DNA of 46,326 bases from an uncultured Oscillospiraceae bacterium (GTDB lineage Bacteria; Bacillota; Clostridia; Oscillospirales; Oscillospiraceae), in NCBI GenBank assembly GCA_910577805.1, contig CAJTOE010000003.1:1-46326 (forward strand), read 5' to 3'. Below the pieces are notes generated by a model, which ran no database searches, had not been told where the DNA came from, and worked only from the letters and a program-made list of their open reading frames with translations. The position numbers and the translations under genes are program-made. Positions 41,747 through 46,326 of this stretch are shown piece by piece; the first letter of the stretch is position 1, and each line of letters opens with the position of its first letter.

Positions 41747-41852
41747 GCCCGGACAGAAAGGAGGTCAGCCGGGCCACTTCGCCGCTTCACCCACTGTCTC
41801 CGCCAGCGTTATGGTGTTCGCTGGCGGATGCCGTGAAAGGAACTGTGAATGA
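41747..41852 (+). promoter_or_regulatory. Structured leader with a 13-codon ORF overlapping the RepA-like start
   Basis: GCCCGG/CCGGGC (41,747-41,774) holds AAAGGAGG (41,757-41,764) in its loop. CCGCCAGCG/CGCTGGCGG (41,800-41,827) follows, with an ATG in its loop that opens MVFAGGCRERNCE; its TGA overlaps the next start as ATGA at 41,849. This suggests translational coupling or control of the RepA-like gene by RNA folding. Confidence 0.45.
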
Positions 41853-42961
41853 CGGAAGAAAAGCAGAAAATCCCTGAACTGAAAGTAATCCCGGCGGAGG
41901 AACTGCTGGACACGACCTACGCCCCGTCCGGCACTTTGATTGACGGGCTGATAGGCCAGGGCATCTACATCCTCGCCGGTGCGCCCAAGGTGGGCAAGTC
42001 CTGGCTGGTGCTGTGGCTGGCGAACCAGGTCAGCAAAGGCGAGCCGGTCTGGGGGCTGAAAACCGAGAAATGCGGCGTCCTCTACATCAGCCTGGAGGAC
42101 ACCTTCCAGAGGATGCAGCAGAGGCTGAACGATGTCAGCGGCGGCAGTCCCGGCAGCATCTGGCTGGCGACCGAGGCATTGTATATCGGCGAGGGCTTCG
42201 AGGAACAGCTTACAAACTTCCTCGCCGCCCATCCCCATGTGAAGCTGGCGATCATCGACACCCTCCAGCGTGTCCGCAAGGCCGGACAGGAGCAGTACAA
42301 CTACGCCAGCGACTATGAAACGGTCTGCGCCCTGAAGAAAATCGCCGATCGCTTCCTGGTGACGGTGCTGGTAGTCCACCACACCCGCAAGGCTGGCTCC
42401 GCCGATTCCTTCAACATGATCTCCGGCACGACCGGGCTTCTGGGATGCGCTGACGGCGCTCTCGTTCTGCAAAAGTCCTCCCGGATGGAGACCGCCGCCA
42501 CGCTGGATGTAACCGGGCGGGAGGTGGCCGACACTCAACTGAACCTCCGCTTCGACAAGCAGAAAAAGGTCTGGGAGTTCGTTTCCTTTGGAGGCGATAT
42601 GCAGGAAAAAGAACCGCACCCCGTCCTGACCGCTGTTCAGAACTTTATCCGTGAACAGCATGAGTGGCTGGGGTATGCGGCGGAGTTACTGGAAGAACTG
42701 AAAGCCCGACATGAATTGGAGGCGGAACCGAACACGCTGACCCGCTTGATGAACGCCCATATTACGGAACTGGCAAACGAGTATGGCGTCCTCTACCGCT
42801 CCGGCAAGCGGACTGGCAAGGGCCGCCGGGTCTATCTCAAGGATATTCATGAGGACTGTGTAGCTAATGTAGGTAATGACGGTATTTCCGACAGCGTGGC
42901 CGGTGGTGAAAATACCTACAATAGCTACATTACCGTCACTGACGGCCCGGAAGGGGCGTGA
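41849..42961 (+). CDS. RepA-like AAA ATPase (DnaB/RadA-type motor)
   Basis: 370 residues. RecA-fold ATPase of the AAA_25/RepA group: Walker A GAPKVGKSW (44-52), LYISLEDTFQRMQQRL, Walker B LAIIDTLQRV and VLVVHHTRKAGSADS. The C-terminal quarter is a winged-helix-like region (LTRLMNAHITELANEYGVLYR, KRTGKGRRVYL). Such proteins are encoded on mobilisable elements and are thought to act as replication helicases on the excised circle. AAAGGA lies upstream of ATG 41,849. TnpW-like and recombinase genes follow in the same direction. Confidence 0.82.
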   Translation: MTEEKQKIPELKVIPAEELLDTTYAPSGTLIDGLIGQGIYILAGAPKVGKSWLVLWLANQVSKGEPVWGLKTEKCGVLYISLEDTFQRMQQRLNDVSGGSPGSIWLATEALYIGEGFEEQLTNFLAAHPHVKLAIIDTLQRVRKAGQEQYNYASDYETVCALKKIADRFLVTVLVVHHTRKAGSADSFNMISGTTGLLGCADGALVLQKSSRMETAATLDVTGREVADTQLNLRFDKQKKVWEFVSFGGDMQEKEPHPVLTAVQNFIREQHEWLGYAAELLEELKARHELEAEPNTLTRLMNAHITELANEYGVLYRSGKRTGKGRRVYLKDIHEDCVANVGNDGISDSVAGGENTYNSYITVTDGPEGA

Positions 42962-42965
42962 CGGC

Positions 42966-43154
42966 ATGGAGAAGCTGAACATGAACCATCCCCCGATGGA
43001 GTTGGAAAGCAAAATAGTTTGCCGCCTGAACGATTACACCGAAGTCAAAATCGGCGGCGTGGTCTACCGGGTCAAAAGCGTATTCTCTGACAAAGGACAG
43101 TTGGGTGATCTGCTCGACCTGGCGGCGATGGAGAAAATCGGCCGTATCGCGTAA
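42966..43154 (+). CDS. TnpW-like small protein
   Basis: 62 residues starting 4 nt after the RepA-like stop. The pattern IGGVVYRVKSVFSDKGQLGDLL matches the small TnpW proteins of Tn4451-like elements (G-x-T-Y-x-V-x-x-x-F followed by a polar helix). Its position just before the recombinase gene is typical. A second, diverged copy lies beside the interrupted recombinase (45,458-45,688). Function unestablished. Confidence 0.65.
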   Translation: MEKLNMNHPPMELESKIVCRLNDYTEVKIGGVVYRVKSVFSDKGQLGDLLDLAAMEKIGRIA

Positions 43155-43161
43155 AGAGCCT

Positions 43162-43221
43162 TTGCATCAGAGCGTGAGTGCGCTATAATGGCGGTAGGTA
43201 ATCGACCGCCATTCGCACTGC
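43162..43221 (+). promoter_or_regulatory. Recombinase promoter overlapped by a large inverted repeat
   Basis: TTGCAT (43,162-43,167), 16-bp spacer, TATAAT (43,184-43,189). ATGGCGGT (43,188-43,195) pairs with ACCGCCAT (43,205-43,212) inside a longer AGTGCG/CGCACT frame, covering the transcript start. The block 43,198-43,221 is the inverted copy of the left-end site 29,908-29,930. Confidence 0.65.
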
Positions 43222-43243
43222 TCTTTGGGAGGTAAAATCAAAG

Positions 43244-44860
43244 ATGCAGGAAACTTATAATGTTGGAATTTATTGCAGGCTCAGCCGGGAGGACGAGAGG
43301 ATCGGCGAGTCCGTGTCCGTGGAGAACCAGAGGGAGATGCTCAGCCGCTATGTCCGGGAGCAGGGCTGGAACCTCTACGCCGCCTACTGTGACGATGGGG
43401 TCTCAGGTACGACCTTCGATAGACCCGGGTTCAACCGGCTTATCGCTGACGCCACCGCCGGGAAAATCAATCTGGTACTCTGCAAGGACCTCAGTCGTCT
43501 CGGCAGAGATTATATCGAAAGCGGCAAGTATACAGACATCGTTTTTCCGAGCCTCGGCTGCCGGTTCATCGCCCTCAATGACGGGGTGGACACCGCTCAC
43601 AAAAACAATGAGATGCTGGTAATTCTGAAAAATGTCATGAACGACCTCTACGCCAGAGACACCAGCAGCAAGATCAAAGCGGTGAAACGCTCCTCTTTCC
43701 AAGCCGGGAAGTATGTGGGCTGCTATGCCCCCATCGGCTATCTGAAAAGCCCGGAGGACAAGCATGTTCTGGTAATCGACCCGGCTACCGCCCCCATCGT
43801 CCGGCGCATTTTTGACCTTCGGTGCCAGGGGTGCAGTTACCGAAAAATCGCCACGACCCTGAACACGGAGCAAGTGCCGACCCCCAGCAGCTTCTACTAC
43901 CTGCGCCAGGGCAAGCCCAACATCCGCAAAGAGGGCGGCTACTGGCAGGCGCAGACGGTGAAGGCCATCCTCCAGAACGAAGTCTATATCGGCCACATGG
44001 TGCAGAACAAGACCGGCAATGTGTCCTACAAGGTCCACAAGCAGGTGGACAAGCCGGAGAGCGAGTGGATACGAGTGGAGGGGACGCATGAGCCGCTGGT
44101 GTCCATGGAGGTCTGGGAACTGGTGCGGACGATTGAGAAGCAGAACACTCGGAGCCGGACACAGGCAAATGGGGAGACAGCTCTCTTTGCCGGACTGCTT
44201 CGGTGTATGGACTGTGGTTCGTTGATGCGTAGTTACCATGACGGACGGCGGCGCAAAGACGGCTCCAAGTCCAGCTACCGTAGTTACGCCTGCGGCCGCT
44301 ACTCCAGCGGCGGAAAGACCGTCTGCACAGCGCATATCATGAACCAGCGTGTTCTGATTGAAATCGTGCTGACGGACATCCGGGCAAAGGCGGAGCTTGC
44401 GAAGCATGACCCGGACAGCCTGATAGAGCGGATACAAGCCCAGCGCAGGGCGGCCACTGCCGGAGAAATCAAGCGGGCGCAGGCCACCTTGACAGTCGTT
44501 GAGAAGCGGCTTGCGGAACTCTCCAGGCTGACCCAGGCCATCTATGAGGACAAGGTGATGGGGCGTATCCCGGAGGCCGTGTGCGTCCAGTTGATGAACC
44601 AGTATGAGGCCGAGCGCACCGACAAGCTGGAGCAGAGGGCGCATTTGTCAGGCGAACTGGAGGCGTACCAACAGGAGACGGATGATGTCCAGCAGTGGAT
44701 GAAGCTGATTAGAGAGTACGCAAAGTTAGAGGAACTTGACCGCCCCACCCTCCTGCGGCTTATCAAGCGCATCGACATTGGAGAGCGGAAGGTCGAGGAC
44801 GGGTGCGAGGTTCGGGACATCCGCATCCACTACAATTTCGTGGGCTATATCGAAGCCTGA
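43244..44860 (+). CDS. Large serine recombinase of the 15-kb element (TnpX-like)
   Basis: 538 residues. Catalytic resolvase domain with nucleophile Ser14 (GIYCRLSREDE) and the arginine motif CKDLSRLGRDYIESG, recombinase domain (SSKIKAVKRSSFQAGKYVG, NEVYIGHMVQNKTG), zinc ribbon (CMDCGSLM with YACG and CTAH) and a coiled coil. It cuts and joins attP and attB as staggered 2-bp breaks through a Ser-DNA bond, moving the element whose right end is 96 bp downstream. GGAGG lies 11 nt before ATG 43,244. Only about distantly similar to the interrupted host recombinase, so not a duplicate. Confidence 0.95.
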   Translation: MQETYNVGIYCRLSREDERIGESVSVENQREMLSRYVREQGWNLYAAYCDDGVSGTTFDRPGFNRLIADATAGKINLVLCKDLSRLGRDYIESGKYTDIVFPSLGCRFIALNDGVDTAHKNNEMLVILKNVMNDLYARDTSSKIKAVKRSSFQAGKYVGCYAPIGYLKSPEDKHVLVIDPATAPIVRRIFDLRCQGCSYRKIATTLNTEQVPTPSSFYYLRQGKPNIRKEGGYWQAQTVKAILQNEVYIGHMVQNKTGNVSYKVHKQVDKPESEWIRVEGTHEPLVSMEVWELVRTIEKQNTRSRTQANGETALFAGLLRCMDCGSLMRSYHDGRRRKDGSKSSYRSYACGRYSSGGKTVCTAHIMNQRVLIEIVLTDIRAKAELAKHDPDSLIERIQAQRRAATAGEIKRAQATLTVVEKRLAELSRLTQAIYEDKVMGRIPEAVCVQLMNQYEAERTDKLEQRAHLSGELEAYQQETDDVQQWMKLIREYAKLEELDRPTLLRLIKRIDIGERKVEDGCEVRDIRIHYNFVGYIEA

Positions 44861-44864
44861 AATG

Positions 44865-44888
44865 AAAAACCCCCGGCATCTGCCGGGG
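44865..44888 (-). terminator. Terminator facing out of the right end
   Basis: CCCCGGCA-tc-TGCCGGGG (44,871-44,888). Read on the minus strand it is followed by GTTTTTC, so it would stop transcripts entering from the interrupted recombinase gene; on the plus strand the T-run is missing. Confidence 0.7.
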
Positions 44889-44934
44889 ATACATACCAGC
44901 CAATACCATCTTGCCGGTTCACATATACACTGCG

Positions 44935-44960
44935 TTCTTTATGTAAGGTTATCATTGAAC
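44935..44960. other. attR junction
   Basis: Right arm TTCTTTATGTAAGGTT (44,935-44,950), one base, core TCATT (44,952-44,956), then target-gene sequence GAACAAATTT. The arm is the exact reverse complement of the left arm at 29,882-29,897. Confidence 0.88.
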
Positions 44961-45358
44961 AAATTTTTGAACGGCATCAGCTCGTTACTTTCGCTGCTGT
45001 CGGTATCCACGTTGTCGTTGATGGCAATGTAGCGGACACCGAACATGGGGAAGCGTTCCTCGATGTACAGTCCAGTGTGAAGTTGGTTTCGGCCCAGGCG
45101 GGACAAGTCTTTCGTAATGATAATTCCGATTTCGCCATTTTCCATATCGGCCATCATCTGCTGGAAGCCCGGTCTTTGAAAACTGGCCCCGGAGTACCCG
45201 TCATCCACATAAAAACATGGATTAGGAAAATGATGGTCACTCGCGTACCGTTGAAGGATCATTTTTTGATTTTGAATACTGTTTGACTCGTTTTCTGTAT
45301 TGTCATCCTGGCTGAGACGGCAGTACAGAGCGGTTTTCTTCTGGTTTGACGTTGTCAT
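44957..45358 (-). pseudogene. 5' half of the interrupted large serine recombinase
   Basis: Catalytic domain only: nucleophile Ser16 (ALYCRLSQDDNTENESNS), YVDDGYSGASFQRPGF, ITKDLSRLGRNQLHTG and AINDNVDT. After KNLFN the frame enters the inserted element and stops at 44,939 (DNLT). ATG 45,358 has an excellent AAGGAGG. The rest of the gene is at 28,627-29,877. A truncated catalytic domain might still be made but lacks its DNA-binding parts. Confidence 0.93.
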
Positions 45359-45457
45359 CTTGCCCTCCTTCGTTGGTCAAACCGTTCAGAGCATTGCGAC
45401 ACAACTATACTCCAAAACAGCCTGGATATCCAGCGCTTTTCCCAGACAGCGTCGGGA

Positions 45458-45688
45458 TCAAGCGCACAGTTTTTCCTGCTGGATTTCCAGGTCGATCAGA
45501 GCTTTCAATTTATCTTCAGGCGAACAGCGTCCGTCTTTGGGGAATACGGATACCACTCGAATTGTTCTGCCGCAGGAAGCCTGGATACGTTCCATCCTGA
45601 TTTGCTGGTTGTCGTTTGGCTTATCTATGGTCGAAAACCTCCCTTCTTGACCGTTTCGCCAATTATGATTTTTATCCTGTAAGAACAT
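45458..45688 (-). CDS. TnpW-like small protein of the older element
   Basis: Up to 76 residues; the conserved part is the C-terminal 45 (CGRTIRVVSVFPKDGRCSPE then DKLKALIDLEIQQ), similar in pattern to the TnpW-like protein at 42,966-43,154. It precedes the interrupted recombinase in the same direction, the usual position. Start uncertain: frame opens at 45,688 without a clear ribosome site, while GGGAGG near 45,645 has no ATG after it; an ATG at 45,595 is the shortest choice. Confidence 0.5.
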   Translation of the reverse strand: MFLQDKNHNWRNGQEGRFSTIDKPNDNQQIRMERIQASCGRTIRVVSVFPKDGRCSPEDKLKALIDLEIQQEKLCA

Positions 45689-45764
45689 ATCCGATTATTT
45701 TTCGCTTTTGACAATGTTGTCAGAAGCGGTATTTCACATGAAATTTATTTTCTTGACGCAAAGC

Positions 45765-46045
45765 AAGGTCTGGCAATGTTGCCAAACCTTACTGCCTACC
45801 TATAGAACGCAGCACCGGCAGGCCGCAATGCGGTCTGCCGATGCTGGCGTTACAAAATTGGGATTACTTTTTATGAATTCACAAAAAGTGGCCGATGGCG
45901 TTTTTCTGTCCGAAATCGGGTTTTATGAATTCGCAAAACCCGGTTTGGCTACGCTCGCCCTCGTTGGGCCTGACAGCCTGGATGGGGGCAGGATACCTGC
46001 AGGCCGGACGCTGGTCACACGGGGCCTCCTGCGGGCCAACGAGGG
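45765..46045. other. Second hairpin-rich noncoding tract (older element)
   Basis: The stretch 45,689-46,046 has no gene. Inverted repeats: AAGGT-TGGCAA/TTGCCA-ACCTT (45,765-45,790), GGCAG-CCG/CGG-CTGCC (45,811-45,846), ACTTTTT/AAAAAGT (45,866-45,889), CGGGTTTT/AAAACCCG (45,917-45,942) and CCCTCGTTGG (45,958-45,967) with CCAACGAGGG (46,036-46,045). The third and fourth share the loop ATGAATTC(A/G)C. The layout parallels 40,515-40,891 in the inserted element; oriT or RNA control are options. Confidence 0.55.
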
Positions 46046-46046
46046 G

Positions 46047-46181
46047 CTATTTCTGGCCAGCAAGCAAATAGACTTCCTCGCAGAGCTTATCCATCAAAAA
46101 ATCCAGTTTTGCCACAGCTTCGGCGTCCAGCTTCTTTGCGTACTGATGGCGGGTAATCTGCCGTACGTTGGAATAGATCAT
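46047..46181 (-). CDS. Unrecognised small helical protein, start uncertain
   Basis: 44 residues if ATG 46,181 is used (MIYSNVRQITRHQYAKKLD then AEAVAKLDFLMDKLCEEVYL). Amphipathic and helical, basic first half; the frame stays open upstream but the sequence there is not protein-like, so the real start or an upstream frameshift cannot be settled. No family recognised. It ends beside the last hairpin of the noncoding tract. Confidence 0.35.
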   Translation of the reverse strand: MIYSNVRQITRHQYAKKLDAEAVAKLDFLMDKLCEEVYLLAGQK

Positions 46182-46276
46182 GTTGACGCTGGTGTGCAGG
46201 GCATGGCTTATAGCAACGATCAAAAATAAAGCCAAGAGTTGACAGCAGTGGTATAACAGAGGCAGGAGATGATGGT

Positions 46277-46326
46277 ATGCTACACAATGAAGCGCGGGAA
46301 CTACTGGTACGAGGCTATGAAGCAAC
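46277..46326 (+). CDS. Start of a plus-strand gene cut by the window end
   Basis: AGGAG (46,264-46,268) precedes ATG 46,277; 16 codons are visible (MLHNEARELLVRGYEA). This resembles the start of HTH proteins of IS630-type transposases (N-E-A-R-x-L-L-V-x-G-Y-E), but the piece is too short to be sure. Confidence 0.35.
   Translation, partial: MLHNEARELLVRGYEA

Larger units (their letters stand above)
29878..44956 (+). mobile_element. 15.1-kb Tn4451-like integrative element with defence-like cargo
   Basis: Both edges are read from the split recombinase gene: TCATT occurs once at each junction (29,873-29,877 and 44,952-44,956) and once in the rebuilt target. Inside the ends lie 16-bp perfect inverted arms (29,882-29,897 and 44,935-44,950). 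Contents: TnpV, XRE regulator, seven-gene cargo operon (30,929-40,414), hairpin-rich tract, second XRE regulator, RepA-like ATPase, TnpW-like protein and a large serine recombinase next to the right end. No relaxase, coupling protein or type IV secretion gene is visible, so it is a transposon-like or passively mobilised element. Confidence 0.92.

Noticed and set aside
29878..44956. Self-transmissible conjugative element
   Set aside because: No relaxase, coupling protein or type IV secretion genes were found; the HerA-like ATPase lies in the cargo operon with dynamins and a nuclease, not with transfer genes.
1..46326. tRNA or rRNA genes as integration targets
   Set aside because: No cloverleaf with a GTTCGA-type T-loop or rRNA sequence was noticed; the element sits in a protein gene instead.

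Overview
The window looks like a chromosome segment of a G+C-rich gut Firmicute, most likely of the Oscillospiraceae (Flavonifractor/Pseudoflavonifractor-like Clostridia). This is inferred from the Gram-positive gdpP-rplI-dnaB order, strong GGAGG ribosome binding sites, SigA-type promoters, a vanRS-vanY set, Tn4451-like elements and dispersed GC-rich intergenic repeats. No database search was possible. Family names rest on motifs and recognition; positions were read directly.

Core region, about 1-20,000, nearly all on the minus strand: a partial GlmU-like beta-helix protein; a tandem pair of promoter + 31-residue membrane peptide + terminator cassettes at 433-1205; an HD-domain protein; a proline operon (TauE-like permease, proC, a heptad-repeat coiled-coil protein, proB, proA) from a promoter at 6156-6184; a TetR regulator; a six-gene operon gdpP-rplI-dnaB-tilS-hpt-ftsH; glf plus a family 2 glycosyltransferase; and a FeoA-FeoB fusion. 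A vanR-vanS-vanY group without ligase genes follows on the plus strand (20,148-22,951).

Decayed region, about 23,180-28,600: a run of damaged genes (GHKL histidine kinase, DUF362 protein, SLH lipoprotein, SpoIIE-type phosphatase, GNAT acetyltransferase), each with a frameshift, an internal deletion or a truncation. Next come the 3' end of a cas2 gene, an 84-bp leader and one 36-bp type II-C-like CRISPR repeat, then an IS3-family remnant. The rest of the CRISPR locus appears to have been deleted.

Accessory region, about 28,600 to the end: a large serine recombinase gene (3' half 28,627-29,877, 5' half 44,957-45,358) is split by a 15.1-kb element at 29,878-44,956. The ends of the insert can be read to within a 5-bp core (TCATT), with 16-bp inverted arms that rebuild a symmetric attP. 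The element carries its own large serine recombinase, TnpV, a TnpW-like protein, a RepA-like ATPase and an XRE regulator, but no relaxase or conjugation genes.

Its cargo is a more A/T-rich, tightly packed operon at 30,929-40,414: a WYL regulator, two dynamin-like GTPases, a glycine-zipper membrane protein, a 1,103-residue HerA/FtsK-like ATPase, a WHH-type HNH nuclease (ATGA overlap with the ATPase gene) and a small probable immunity protein. I think this is the best candidate for an undescribed system, probably anti-phage or anti-plasmid defence that combines membrane-acting dynamins with a HerA-nuclease pair. A hairpin-rich 380-bp tract lies just downstream.
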